Of a stretch of 64,000 nucleotides of DNA, positions 8,629-17,770 are shown in pieces. Under the pieces are notes generated by a model. That model was not told where the DNA came from. It did no database searches and was given only the letters and a program-made list of their open reading frames with translations. The stretch's first letter is position 1. Each line of letters opens with the position of its first letter. Source of the DNA: Alphaproteobacteria bacterium (GTDB taxonomy: Bacteria; Pseudomonadota; Alphaproteobacteria; Rhodospirillales; WMHbin7); NCBI GenBank assembly GCA_015232335.1, contig JADFZV010000003.1:1-64000 (forward strand), read 5' to 3'. Both the position numbers and the translations under genes were made by a program.

Positions 8629-10329
8629 ATGCCTGATCCCATCATCTGCCGACGCAATTCCGGCCCGAGATTTACCACAAAATCCATGGCGGCATTCGAA
8701 CTGTCCCGCGAGATGGTGGCCCTTTGCCGTGACGGCGTCATCGAGGACATCAATTCTGCCGGCGCACAGATGCTCGGTGGCACGAAGCCCGACATTCTTG
8801 GCAGGGATTTCTGCCAGTTCCTGGGCAAGGACTATTTTGAAGTCGGCCAGCATCTTCTGTCGATGGAAGGAATCGAAGTCGTTCCCATTCCCGTCGAATT
8901 ATGTCCAACCGCCGGGCACCGACGCCAAGTGGAACTGGTTGTTCACCCGGCCCGCGAAGTCGGACTGGGATGTACCATCGTCACCGCCAAGGATATCAGC
9001 AAGCAGGCCAGACTGGCCCGCAGTGCCAAGCGGCGCGAAGATCGTTTCCGCATCCTGGTCGAACGCTCGATGCATCTGATCTGCCAGTGCCGCAACGAAC
9101 ATATCGAATACATCAATCCCGCCGGGGCAGATATGCTGGGAGCGGATCACGACTGCACGCCCGTCGGTTGGCCGGTCTGGGAATTGTTCGCAGGCGAATA
9201 CCGAGACATCGCCAAGGAAGCGCTTTTGGATATTCTGGCCGAACCCTCCTTACTGCCCATGCGCATGCAGCGGTGCGACGGAACGGTGATCGATGTGCAA
9301 CTCATGGCGTCTAAAATTCCCTCGGCCTCGGGCGATCTGGAATACATGATCGAAGCCCGCGACATCAGCGCCCATATCCGTGCCGTGTCAGCCCTGCGCA
9401 CGCTCAACAAAACGCTGGAAACGCGCGTCAGCGAGCGCACCAAGGACCTGACCAACGCCAACGCCTTTCTGGAAACGCTGCTGGAGGCCATTCCGACGCC
9501 GGTCTGGTGGAAGGATGTCGAGGAATGCTTTCTGGGCTACAATCGCGCCTTCAGAAAGTTTTTCGGACTGGCGCAGGATACATGGCTTGGAGAGCGCATG
9601 GATGCCGTGCTTCCCCTCAAGATGCCCGCCGAGCAATCACAGCCTGCCCTGCCCTTCCAGCAAGTTCGCCCGCCGATAGAATACGAAACAGAGCTGCGTT
9701 TGAACGACGGGCAGCGCAACGTGATCGTCAGCGAAAAGAGCTGGGCCGGTCACAGCAACGAATTTTCTGGCACCATAGGCGTGTTGCTGGATATCACGCA
9801 CCGAAAGACGATGGAAGAGGAGCTGCGCCTTCTGGCGACGACGGATTCCCTGACAGGAATCAACAACCGACGGCACTTTATGGAGATTGCAACCGCTGAA
9901 ACCGAGCGGGCAAGACGCTATGGCCATACGCTGTCGGCCATGATGCTCGATATCGATCATTTCAAGAAAGTCAACGACACCTACGGCCATGCGGCGGGAG
10001 ACGATGTCTTGCGCGCCATGACGAAAATCTGCTCTTCAATCCTAAGAAAGGGCGACGCTCTGGGGCGGCTGGGCGGCGAGGAGTTTGCCATCCTTCTGCC
10101 CGAAACAGAGATCAAGGGAGCGCTGACCCTGGCGGAACGGCTGCGTGAAAACATCGCGCAAGCCCAGGTTCAAAGCGGCATCGACACCATCCGCTTTACC
10201 ACCAGCATCGGCGTTTCGCAGCTTTATCCTGGCGAGCAATCAGTCGAGGCCCTGCTTTCCCGGGCCGACGATGCGCTTTATGAGGCGAAGAATTCTGGAC
10301 GCAACAAGGTTATGCCCGAGAGCAAATAG
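8629..10329 (+). CDS. PAS-PAS-PAS-GGDEF diguanylate cyclase
   Basis: A roughly 566-residue signalling enzyme that makes cyclic di-GMP from two GTP. Three PAS-type sensor regions occupy the first 400 residues (around 20-125, 130-250 and 285-390), with a short coiled linker (ALRTLNKTLETRVSERTKDL) before the third. The GGDEF domain has the active motif GGEEF and an inhibitory I-site RKGD exactly five residues before it, so it should be active and product-inhibited. It has no transmembrane segment. The ATG at 8629 is preferred, although an in-frame TTG at 8608 and a later ATG are possible. It is convergent with the pilus cluster, whose MshE-type ATPase carries a c-di-GMP receptor domain, which suggests a functional link. 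Confidence 0.9.
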   Translation: MPDPIICRRNSGPRFTTKSMAAFELSREMVALCRDGVIEDINSAGAQMLGGTKPDILGRDFCQFLGKDYFEVGQHLLSMEGIEVVPIPVELCPTAGHRRQVELVVHPAREVGLGCTIVTAKDISKQARLARSAKRREDRFRILVERSMHLICQCRNEHIEYINPAGADMLGADHDCTPVGWPVWELFAGEYRDIAKEALLDILAEPSLLPMRMQRCDGTVIDVQLMASKIPSASGDLEYMIEARDISAHIRAVSALRTLNKTLETRVSERTKDLTNANAFLETLLEAIPTPVWWKDVEECFLGYNRAFRKFFGLAQDTWLGERMDAVLPLKMPAEQSQPALPFQQVRPPIEYETELRLNDGQRNVIVSEKSWAGHSNEFSGTIGVLLDITHRKTMEEELRLLATTDSLTGINNRRHFMEIATAETERARRYGHTLSAMMLDIDHFKKVNDTYGHAAGDDVLRAMTKICSSILRKGDALGRLGGEEFAILLPETEIKGALTLAERLRENIAQAQVQSGIDTIRFTTSIGVSQLYPGEQSVEALLSRADDALYEAKNSGRNKVMPESK

Positions 10330-10349
10330 AAGCTCGTCCAACTTCAGTT

Positions 10350-11093
10350 TCAGACGCCACGTCCTTGACTTTCAGCCTCTGTGATCGCCGCCAAAAAGGC
10401 GCGCTCCAACGAGGCGGCGCCTGTTTTCGCAATGAAGGCATCGGGTGTGCCGACATAAATCAGACGGCCTGCGTGCAGAATGCCGATGCGCCCGCAAATC
10501 TCCTCGATATCGGCCAGAATGTGCGACGAGAAGAAAACAGTGCCGCCACGGGCGCGATACTCGACCAGACGATCTTTCAAAAGAATGCGCGAGCGTGGAT
10601 CAAGCCCGCTCATCGGTTCATCCAGAATCAAAAGCGGCAGACCGGTCAAAAGGGTCGCCATCAGCCCCAGCTTCTGCCCCATGCCTTTCGACAACTGACG
10701 GCCTCGCTTGGCAAGCGCCTCAGGATCAAGGGCCAAGCCCAACGCCAACGCTCTGGCCCGATCCTGATCCAATTTGAGCCCATAATAATCAAGGGTGATT
10801 TCCAGAAACTCCCAGCCCGAGAGCAGATGCGACGGCATGAATTTTTCAGGCAGATAGGCCAGATGGCGACGGCTTTTGGGCAAAGAAGCATCTTCACCGA
10901 AGAAGGTGAAGGACCCGCTGGCCTCGCCCAAGCCCAAAAGCGCCTTAATCAGCGTGGTCTTGCCCACACCGTTAAGACCGATCAGCCCGAAGATTTCACC
11001 TGCCTCGATGGACAGGCTCAAATGCTCAAAGACATTTGGGCCGCCATAACCAGCGCTGGCATCCTTAATCTCGATGGGCTTTCCCCCCGTCAT
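10350..11093 (-). CDS. ABC transporter ATP-binding protein within the pilus cluster
   Basis: A 247-residue ABC ATPase of the ABC-2 type (NosF/CcmA-like). Walker A is GLNGVGKTT, Walker B is LLILDEPMSGLDP, the signature is a variant LSKGMGQ and the switch histidine is in SSHIL. It is the last gene of the pilus cluster and overlaps the MshK-like gene by 4 bp. The matching ABC-2 permease is at 20510-21280 in the same cluster, so the two halves are split across it. In Myxococcus, PilG/PilH/PilI form an ABC system needed for type IV pili. This may be an equivalent, by inference. Confidence 0.87.
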   Translation of the reverse strand: MTGGKPIEIKDASAGYGGPNVFEHLSLSIEAGEIFGLIGLNGVGKTTLIKALLGLGEASGSFTFFGEDASLPKSRRHLAYLPEKFMPSHLLSGWEFLEITLDYYGLKLDQDRARALALGLALDPEALAKRGRQLSKGMGQKLGLMATLLTGLPLLILDEPMSGLDPRSRILLKDRLVEYRARGGTVFFSSHILADIEEICGRIGILHAGRLIYVGTPDAFIAKTGAASLERAFLAAITEAESQGRGV

Positions 11094-11578
11094 GGGAAAA
11101 TGCCGTCCACCACCCGATCCTCCTTGGACAGGTAAGTCTGGTTGGGCGACAGGCGCACACGCACCGTAGGGCCTTCGACACCCTCGACCAGCGTATCGAC
11201 ATCCAGCTCGACCCAGCGCGCCGTGGCGCGAACCGAACGGATGCCGCTCTGCACCGAACCGGGGCCATAGCGCAATCCGTTGATCCAGGCCGACCAGTCC
11301 GTTGCACTCGTATAGATCAGCGCCGAAAGGACGATGTTGGACTTTGGCATCGGTGGCGGCACGGGTTGCGCTTCGGCGCCGCCTTGGGATTTCGCGTCGA
11401 TAATGGCCCCCATCTTGGAAACCGTCTTGGTCAGCAGTTCGATTTTAGAACTCTCGTTCGGCGTCAGCATCAGACTGGTGGGAAATTCCGGGCGGACGGG
11501 TGCGGGCAGTTCTTCGTTATCGGCCGCCAATGCCGAAAACGAAAAGAAAAGCAGAAGAAGGGATAGAGCCGCCTTCAT
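11090..11578 (-). CDS. MshK/PilP-like pilus assembly protein
   Basis: A 162-residue exported protein with a Sec signal peptide (about residues 1-18, ending ALA-A). A helical region is followed by a beta-rich domain with VLSALIYTSATDWSAWING and a short KEDRVVDG-like end. The pattern of an exported protein with an SALIY...WING segment resembles MshK of MSHA pili and the C-terminal domains of PilP/GspC, which link the inner-membrane complex to the secretin. It overlaps both neighbours by 4 bp, so it is translated with the PilO-like and ABC ATPase genes. The assignment rests mainly on position and architecture. Confidence 0.6.
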   Translation of the reverse strand: MKAALSLLLLFFSFSALAADNEELPAPVRPEFPTSLMLTPNESSKIELLTKTVSKMGAIIDAKSQGGAEAQPVPPPMPKSNIVLSALIYTSATDWSAWINGLRYGPGSVQSGIRSVRATARWVELDVDTLVEGVEGPTVRVRLSPNQTYLSKEDRVVDGIFP

Positions 11579-12288
11579 CGCCGCTTCGCCTTATCCGCCG
11601 TACCACCGTCTTCAGGCACCTTCTGCGTCACCCACAGGAATTCAAGTTCTGCCGTGATGGGAAGGGCCAGCTTGGCGTTCTTGTCCCTGCCCTCAAGATC
11701 CTTTTGAAGATCACGCCCCCGTCGCTCGATATTCATGGCCTTGAGAAGGCTGACGCCATTCAGGGAACTCAGGGCGTCATAGGCGAATTCGTAGAAGAAG
11801 CGATCATGCAGCATTTCGATATTGACGGTCACGGGACTTGCGAACCAGGTCTGGCTCTTTCCATCCGCCGTAAAGGTATAAGGAGCGCCGGGTTTGATTT
11901 CGAGACGGTATTCGCTGACGGCATCGAAGCGTTCCTGGCCGGAATGGCGGGTCTTGAGATCGGCCAGAATATCGTTGGCCTTAAGGCGGTTTTCGGGCTC
12001 GAAGCTCCCCTTGGCGGCCTCCCTGTTATAAGCATCGGTCAGGTCCTTAAGCCCCGCGATGCTTTTCTTCAAATCGGCAATCTTTCGATCCAGCCCGGAA
12101 ATCTGACTGTTCAACTGATTTTGCTGCGAGGTCAGCGCTTCCGTCTGGGCCTCGATATCGGGCAACATCAAGCCCCAGAACCCCAGATTGGCCGCCAGCA
12201 CAAGACCGGAAAAAATCAGCCCCAGGGGAACGCCCTTCAATATCTCGGCATTCTTTTCGCCCAGCAACTGCGTAAGGTCGAGCTTCAT
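11575..12288 (-). CDS. PilO/MshJ-like inner-membrane assembly protein
   Basis: A 237-residue bitopic protein. It has a short cytoplasmic N terminus, one transmembrane helix (about 19-42), then a coiled coil (about 47-85) and a periplasmic alpha/beta domain. This is the build of PilO, GspM and MshJ, which form the alignment subcomplex with PilN. The tail is charged and short. It lies 2 bp from the upstream PilM/PilN-like gene and overlaps the MshK-like gene by 4 bp. Sequence similarity in this family is low, so the call depends on topology and gene order. Confidence 0.65.
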   Translation of the reverse strand: MKLDLTQLLGEKNAEILKGVPLGLIFSGLVLAANLGFWGLMLPDIEAQTEALTSQQNQLNSQISGLDRKIADLKKSIAGLKDLTDAYNREAAKGSFEPENRLKANDILADLKTRHSGQERFDAVSEYRLEIKPGAPYTFTADGKSQTWFASPVTVNIEMLHDRFFYEFAYDALSSLNGVSLLKAMNIERRGRDLQKDLEGRDKNAKLALPITAELEFLWVTQKVPEDGGTADKAKRR

Positions 12289-12290
12289 CC

Positions 12291-13898
12291 CTATGCCCCC
12301 CTGCGCAGGAGATAGGTAGCCGAAACACCAGTGGCGCTGCCCTTGGAGAGGGTGCGGCCCGAACTGGTGAAGGTCTCGCCAGACTTGACATGGGTAGGCA
12401 TCTCGGTCACTTCGACGCCAATGCCAGGCAGCGCCTCCTTCAAGCGCTTTTCCTGATCGCGAATCTGCGCCACGATGTCGGTGAGATGGCTCGACGATTC
12501 AAGGAAGACGACAACGATTTCCATCTCGAACGGCGTGTGCGTGGGCGCAGGCTGAACCTTGGCGGCAGGCTGACGCGGCTGTTGTCGGCCCGTTGGGGCT
12601 TGCACCTTTCCTCCCGGCATGGCTTTAAGGCCCAGGCTCAAGATCACGGCCTGTCCATCAAGCGCCTTCTCCAGCTTCACGAAGAGATCCGGCCAGTCGA
12701 GACGCTGCGCCTCCAGCGCCTGCTTGGCGCCAATCATGCCCAGCATGGTCTCATAGGGCACTTCGCTTTTTCCGATTTCCTGCTCCAACTTTGTCAACAG
12801 GGTTTGACGTTCGTTCAGCGTTTGCTGGCGAGATTGCAAAGAGTCTTCAAGATCGTAGTTGGTCATCAGAATGTCGCCGACATAGACAAGCTGCACCGCC
12901 GTCACCGCCACGGCGGCGATGGGAACGATCTTCTCGACCTGGCGCATCTGATAGCGCCGCTTCATCTCGGCGGTTGCCAGTTTCAAGGGCGGCTTGGTCT
13001 TCCTGGCCAGCCAGACGGCATGCAGCATGTCGCCATAAGGGCTGTCGGGATCGGCCACTTTTTCGTAGCCCAGTTTCTTTCCGGCCTCGAAGGGCGTAAG
13101 AATGGAGAGCGTGGTCACGGGAAGTTCGCGGTTATAAAGCGCTTCGCGTATGGGAGCGCCCACCACCGCCACCAGATCGAGATGATCGTTCTCGCCGTAA
13201 CCCAGGCGCTTGATGTAGCTGATCGAGGATTTGAACTCGCGTTCGATCAATTGCGACACGTCTTCGGCCGTATCCTCTTCGGCCGGCTTTGGCGTCATGC
13301 GGGTCAGGATGAACTGGCCGTTCAACTGAATGATCTGACGGAATCCGCCGGTCACCTCTTGGCTGACGAACATGCGCCAGTATTTCTCGGTCGCTACTTC
13401 GGCGGGCGGCGCCAGGGCCTCGACAAGCCCCAGGGATTCCATGGGCAGAAGGGCAAAGGCCTCGACCGGATTGGACACGGTGCCCAGAAACTCTGACCAT
13501 TTCTTGAGCCAGGGGCTCATGGGCAGGGCCATGAACAGATAGGGCTTCTGCTTATCCGCCCCCTTGCGCACAATGGGCTTGGCCGCCTTCATCTCCTCGC
13601 TCTGGAAGGCCATCTCCAGGCGGCGTTTCAACACCTTGGGATGATCGAAGGGATTGGTCTTGGGCAGCATCTCCTCGCGGTAAAGCTGCTCGATGACATC
13701 GACCTCGACCACCAGCGGAATGCGCTTATCCTTGGCCAGATATTCGCGGATGGCTTCCGGCCCTTCCTCGGAATCGACCGGCACGAACCAGGCGTTCTTC
13801 ACATTGCCGCGCACCACATGCACCAGCACCGCTCCCTCGTCGCCGATGAGCAACACGAATTTCTTGACCAGAAGATGAAGCGGCAGGCTGAAAGCCAT
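12291..13898 (-). CDS. PilM/PilN fusion-like (MshI-type) pilus assembly protein
   Basis: A 535-residue protein. The first 320 residues are soluble and resemble an actin-like PilM/GspL domain. A transmembrane helix follows (about 321-342), then a coiled coil rich in Gln/Arg and a periplasmic ferredoxin-like domain like PilN/GspL. A Pro/Gln-rich linker (about 440-465) interrupts the periplasmic part. In Myxococcus or Pseudomonas these are separate genes, while MshI and GspL combine them. It lies between the GspF-type platform gene and the PilO-like gene with gaps of only 2-3 bp. Confidence 0.65.
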   Translation of the reverse strand: MAFSLPLHLLVKKFVLLIGDEGAVLVHVVRGNVKNAWFVPVDSEEGPEAIREYLAKDKRIPLVVEVDVIEQLYREEMLPKTNPFDHPKVLKRRLEMAFQSEEMKAAKPIVRKGADKQKPYLFMALPMSPWLKKWSEFLGTVSNPVEAFALLPMESLGLVEALAPPAEVATEKYWRMFVSQEVTGGFRQIIQLNGQFILTRMTPKPAEEDTAEDVSQLIEREFKSSISYIKRLGYGENDHLDLVAVVGAPIREALYNRELPVTTLSILTPFEAGKKLGYEKVADPDSPYGDMLHAVWLARKTKPPLKLATAEMKRRYQMRQVEKIVPIAAVAVTAVQLVYVGDILMTNYDLEDSLQSRQQTLNERQTLLTKLEQEIGKSEVPYETMLGMIGAKQALEAQRLDWPDLFVKLEKALDGQAVILSLGLKAMPGGKVQAPTGRQQPRQPAAKVQPAPTHTPFEMEIVVVFLESSSHLTDIVAQIRDQEKRLKEALPGIGVEVTEMPTHVKSGETFTSSGRTLSKGSATGVSATYLLRRGA

Positions 13899-13901
13899 TC
13901 C

Positions 13902-15110
13902 CTATATCCCCATCTTGCTGAAGCTGTCGTACATGGGGCCGAAGATGGCCATGATGATCCAGGCCATGAGAATGCCCACGATCATGGTCAGCATGGGCTC
14001 CATCATGGCGATCAAGCCGTCCACAGCGTCATTGACGTCGTTGTCATAAAAGCTGGTCACGTTTTCCAGCGTTTCGGAAAGATTGCCGCTGTCCTCGCCG
14101 ATCTTGACCATGCGGATGACCAGACTGGGAAACTCGCCGGTGGCCTTCAACGCCGTGGAAAAGGCATTGCCCTGCTGCACCGTACGCAGCACGTTCTCCA
14201 GCGATTTCGAGAGGCATAGATTGTTGACCACCTTGGTGGCGGTTTCGATGCATTGCAAGATGGGAACGCCGCTTTGGAACATGACGGCGAAGAAGTGCGA
14301 GAAGCGGGCCAGAGAAATCTTGCGGATCATATCCCCCAGCTTGGGCATGCGCAGCATCATGTAATGCACACGGTAGCGGAATTCTTCGGAGAACTGCATC
14401 AGCATGCGCGCCCCGACGACCAGAACCACCGGCACGATCAAGATGACATACCAGAATTCGATGACGAAGTCCGAGGTGGCGACCAGGGCCAGAGTCACCA
14501 TCGGCAGGGGCTGTCCCGTTCCCTTCAGGAATCCAATCACTTCCGGCACCACCATGGTCATCATGAAGAAGAACAGCCCCATGATGACGACCAGCATGAC
14601 CGAAGGATAGCGCACCGCCTTCTTGATCTTGGTCGTCACCTCCTCGGTCCATTTCAGATGCTTGACCAATTGCAGAAAGGCTTCGCTGAGATTACCGCTT
14701 TCCTCGCCCGCTGAAATCAGCGAGGTGAAGACGGGGCCGAAAACGCGGGGATGACCGCCAAAGGCCTGGGAGAGCGATTTTCCCTCGCTGACCGAGCTGT
14801 GGATTTCAGAAACCAGATCGCGCAGCTTGGGCTGCTCGGTCGAATCGCGCACATCGGCCAAGCCTTCGATCAGGGAAACGCCCGCCGCATTCAACTGCTG
14901 CAAATGTACGCACATCTGAATCAGATCGCGATGCTTGATCTTGGGGGCGAAAATCGACGTCAACTTGTTCTGACGCACCTCGGTCGAGGTGATCAGTTCA
15001 AGATTCGATTCGCGCAGGCGCTGCAACAGATCAAGATCGTTCGAGGCGTTAAGCTGGCCGCGGGTCGATCGGCCGTTCACATCGATGGCACGGTAGTTGT
15101 AAAGCGGCAT
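13902..15110 (-). CDS. mshG: MshG/GspF/PilC-family inner-membrane platform protein
   Basis: A 402-residue protein with the PilC/GspF architecture: a short N-terminal segment (MPLYNYRAIDVNGRSTRGQL) and two homologous cytoplasmic T2SSF domains (about 70-195 and 275-395). Membrane helices lie near 170-190, 220-240 and 375-395. Conserved features are SAGEESGNLSEAF in the first repeat and IGEDSGNLSETL in the second. This platform couples the cytoplasmic ATPase to pilin polymerisation. It sits 17 bp downstream of the MshE-type ATPase gene and 3 bp before the MshI-like gene. Confidence 0.88.
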   Translation of the reverse strand: MPLYNYRAIDVNGRSTRGQLNASNDLDLLQRLRESNLELITSTEVRQNKLTSIFAPKIKHRDLIQMCVHLQQLNAAGVSLIEGLADVRDSTEQPKLRDLVSEIHSSVSEGKSLSQAFGGHPRVFGPVFTSLISAGEESGNLSEAFLQLVKHLKWTEEVTTKIKKAVRYPSVMLVVIMGLFFFMMTMVVPEVIGFLKGTGQPLPMVTLALVATSDFVIEFWYVILIVPVVLVVGARMLMQFSEEFRYRVHYMMLRMPKLGDMIRKISLARFSHFFAVMFQSGVPILQCIETATKVVNNLCLSKSLENVLRTVQQGNAFSTALKATGEFPSLVIRMVKIGEDSGNLSETLENVTSFYDNDVNDAVDGLIAMMEPMLTMIVGILMAWIIMAIFGPMYDSFSKMGI

Positions 15111-15127
15111 CTAGCTTCCAGCCCCCC

Positions 15128-17608
15128 CTACAACCGGTCGGTCACGTCGACGGTGCTGATCAGCTCCTCGACGCTGATAGACCCCTTCAGCACCTTGCCG
15201 ATGCCGTCGTCGGCCATGGGAATGAAGCCATGCTTGCGCGCCGCCTGGCGGATCATGTTCATCGAAGCGCCCTCGATGACCATTTCGTCCAGTTCCTTGT
15301 TCATGGGCAGAATTTCGTGCAGGGCCAGGCGCCCCTTATAGCCCGTGTGGCGGCAGTTTTCGCAGCCCTTGGGATGGCCGATCTTGGGCGGCTTGTCGGG
15401 ATCGGCCCCCAGAATGCGGCATTCCTCGGCCGAGGCGGTTTTCATCTCGCGGCAACTGGGGCACAGGCGCCGAGACAGGCGCTGGGCCAGAATGCCGATG
15501 ATGTTGCCCGCCATCAAGGTGGCATCCAGCCCCAGATCGCCCAGGCGAGGCAATGCGCCCGCCGCGTCGTTGGTGTGCAGGGTGGTGAAGACCTGATGGC
15601 CCGTCATCGAGGCGCGCAGCGCCATTGTGGCGGTATCCTTGTCGCGCACCTCGCCGATGAAGATGATGTCGGGATCCTGGCGCAACAATGCGCGCACACC
15701 GTCCGAGAAATTCATGCCCGTTCCTTCGCGCACCTGAGCTTGGCGAATAAGGGGCAGTTCATATTCCACCGGATCTTCCAGCGTCATGATGTTCACATCC
15801 AACGAGTTGATGTGCGCCAGAATTCCGTAAAGCGTGGTGGTTTTACCCGAACCCGTGGGGCCCGTCACGATGATGATGCCTTCGGGCCGCTTCAAAAGCC
15901 GCATGAGCAGATTTTCATTATTCTCGGACAAGCCCAGTTGCGGAATGCCCAGCAGCGATTTGCTTTTATCCAGAATGCGCAGCACGATGTTCTCGCCGTG
16001 CGAGGTGGGCATGGCGGCAACGCGGAAATCGACCTTGCGATTGCCCACCGTGATGCCGAAACGACCGTCTTGCGGGTTCAGCTTGTCGGCGATGTTCATG
16101 CCGGAAACGATCTTCAGGCGATGCGAGACGGCGGGCCAGTGATCCTTGTGGATGGTGCGCACCTGGGTCATCACGCCGTCGATGCGATAGCGCAGGCGCA
16201 GGAACATGCCCTCGGGCTCGAAATGAATGTCCGAGGCCCCCACCTTCACGGCATCCAGCACCAGGGCGTTGACCAGACGCACCAGGGGATGCACATAGCC
16301 GGAATCGGAGGAAATGGCGGCGGCCGAGACATCGTGCTTGCCGGTTTCCAGTTCGCGCAGAATGCCGTCGATCGACAGTTCGTAGCCGAAATACTGATCG
16401 ATGGCCTCGTTGATTTCGGTTTCGCCGCAGACCAGCGGCATGATCTCGACACCCAGCGGGAAATAGCGCCGCGCCTGATCAAGCGCCAGCACGTCGTAAA
16501 TGTCGGCCATGGCCAGACGGGCCTGCTGGCCATCGACCGAGACCGGAAAGACGCGGTAGCGCGCCGCCACTTCCTTGGGGAATTTCTTGATCAGATCGGG
16601 ATCGACCACGGTCGATTTGGGATCGAAGCGCTCGAAGCCCGAACTTTGGGCCAACACAGCCGACAATGCCTGCTCGGTGATGAAACCGAGATCGATCATC
16701 GTCTGGCCCATCATCTTATTGGTGCGCTTCTTCTCGAAGAGCGCCACCTGCAACTGATCCTTGGAGATCAGTCCCATCTCGACCAGCTTGTCGCCGATGC
16801 GGGCCATGCCGCCACCGCCGCCACCGCCACCGCCGCCCTGAGGAGGACCACCACCGCCACCACCGCCGCCTGAAGGAGGAGGACCGCCGCCCCCACCTTG
16901 CGCCGGAGCGGGAGCCGGAGCGGATTGAGAAGCCGGTGGTGGCTGGGGTACGGGCTGGGGTGCTGGCTCGGGCTGCAAAGCCGCCGGAGGAGGTGGTGGT
17001 GGTGGTGGCGGCGGCGCAGCCCTGGGCGGCGCTGCGGGTGCTGGCGCAGGTGCGGCAACGGCACCGATTTCGCTACCCAGTTGGAAGCTGGAAGGCGGGG
17101 GGGCAGGCATCGGCGGCGGAGCCGGAGAGGCCGAGGCGCCGATCAACTCGCCCAATTGGAAATTCGCCACGGGCGGTGGCGGCGGCGGTGCTGAGGCGGG
17201 AGGTGCGGCGCCGATCAACTCGCCCAGTTGCAGGCTGGAAGTTCGGGGGGGAGGTGCGGTTTGTTGGGCGGCCTGGGCGGGGGCAGCCCCCACCATCTCG
17301 CCCAATTGCAGCGACGAGGGTTTGGAGGGCGGGGGTGCTGCGGGCCTCTGGGCGGCCTGGGCCGGGGGCACTCCCACCATCTCGCCCAGTTGCAGCGACG
17401 AGGGCGTGGGCGCAGGTGCGGCGGGGCGCGGCTGGGCGGGTGTGGCAGGCCTGACCGGCTGCGATGGGCTGGGTGCGCCAGCCACCATTTGGCGCACAGC
17501 CGAATTGATCGCCGCAGTCTGTGGCTGCGCCGCTCTTGCTGCTGTTCCCGCCGGGGCGGGGGGCTGGGGCTTGCCAGCGCCCGAGGGCGTATTCCCGTTC
17601 GACGTCAT
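15128..17608 (-). CDS. mshE: MshE/GspE-family assembly ATPase with a long proline-rich N terminus
   Basis: An 826-residue secretion ATPase that powers pilus extension. The core has Walker A (GPTGSGKTTTLYG), an Asp box (TLEDPVEYELP), Walker B (IFIGEVRD), a His box and a tetracysteine zinc site (CPSC...CENC). An MshEN domain at about 266-320 (RIGDKLVEMGLI, then MGQTMIDLGFI) has the two-motif pattern that binds c-di-GMP in Vibrio MshE. Unusually, the first 260 residues are low-complexity Pro/Ala/Gly sequence. They hold five copies of a short LGE-type motif (SSLQLGEMVG, SSLQLGEMVG, SSLQLGELIG, NFQLGELIG, SSFQLGSEIG) and end in Gly-rich runs. Normal MshE proteins are about 570-600 residues long. 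Confidence 0.9.
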   Translation of the reverse strand: MTSNGNTPSGAGKPQPPAPAGTAARAAQPQTAAINSAVRQMVAGAPSPSQPVRPATPAQPRPAAPAPTPSSLQLGEMVGVPPAQAAQRPAAPPPSKPSSLQLGEMVGAAPAQAAQQTAPPPRTSSLQLGELIGAAPPASAPPPPPPVANFQLGELIGASASPAPPPMPAPPPSSFQLGSEIGAVAAPAPAPAAPPRAAPPPPPPPPPPAALQPEPAPQPVPQPPPASQSAPAPAPAQGGGGGPPPSGGGGGGGGPPQGGGGGGGGGGMARIGDKLVEMGLISKDQLQVALFEKKRTNKMMGQTMIDLGFITEQALSAVLAQSSGFERFDPKSTVVDPDLIKKFPKEVAARYRVFPVSVDGQQARLAMADIYDVLALDQARRYFPLGVEIMPLVCGETEINEAIDQYFGYELSIDGILRELETGKHDVSAAAISSDSGYVHPLVRLVNALVLDAVKVGASDIHFEPEGMFLRLRYRIDGVMTQVRTIHKDHWPAVSHRLKIVSGMNIADKLNPQDGRFGITVGNRKVDFRVAAMPTSHGENIVLRILDKSKSLLGIPQLGLSENNENLLMRLLKRPEGIIIVTGPTGSGKTTTLYGILAHINSLDVNIMTLEDPVEYELPLIRQAQVREGTGMNFSDGVRALLRQDPDIIFIGEVRDKDTATMALRASMTGHQVFTTLHTNDAAGALPRLGDLGLDATLMAGNIIGILAQRLSRRLCPSCREMKTASAEECRILGADPDKPPKIGHPKGCENCRHTGYKGRLALHEILPMNKELDEMVIEGASMNMIRQAARKHGFIPMADDGIGKVLKGSISVEELISTVDVTDRL

Positions 17609-17722
17609 GCGCTCTTTCGCCTCAAGATTTCGTGGCGATTCTATGCCTTAACCGGCCCATACCGCAATATCCAGCCGTCAGTCTAAAGGGGCCGCGCTAA
17701 CGGGGGGTTAACCCAAATGAAA

Positions 17723-17745
17723 CGGGCGGGGATTTCCCCCGCCCG
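17723..17745 (-). terminator. Hairpin terminator after the prepilin gene
   Basis: A 9-bp GC-only perfect stem (17723-17731 with 17737-17745) with a 5-base loop lies about 25 bp past the prepilin stop, followed on the minus strand by a short T-rich stretch. It could separate a highly expressed prepilin message from the downstream assembly genes. Confidence 0.65.
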
Positions 17746-17770
17746 CTTACAAGTTCCAAGACAATTACGA

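Noticed and set aside
15230..16873. A 547-codon open frame on the plus strand
   Set aside because: It runs antisense through the core of the MshE-type ATPase, which has clear family motifs. The frame reads as His/Gln/Arg-rich sequence, as expected for the complement of a GC-rich gene.
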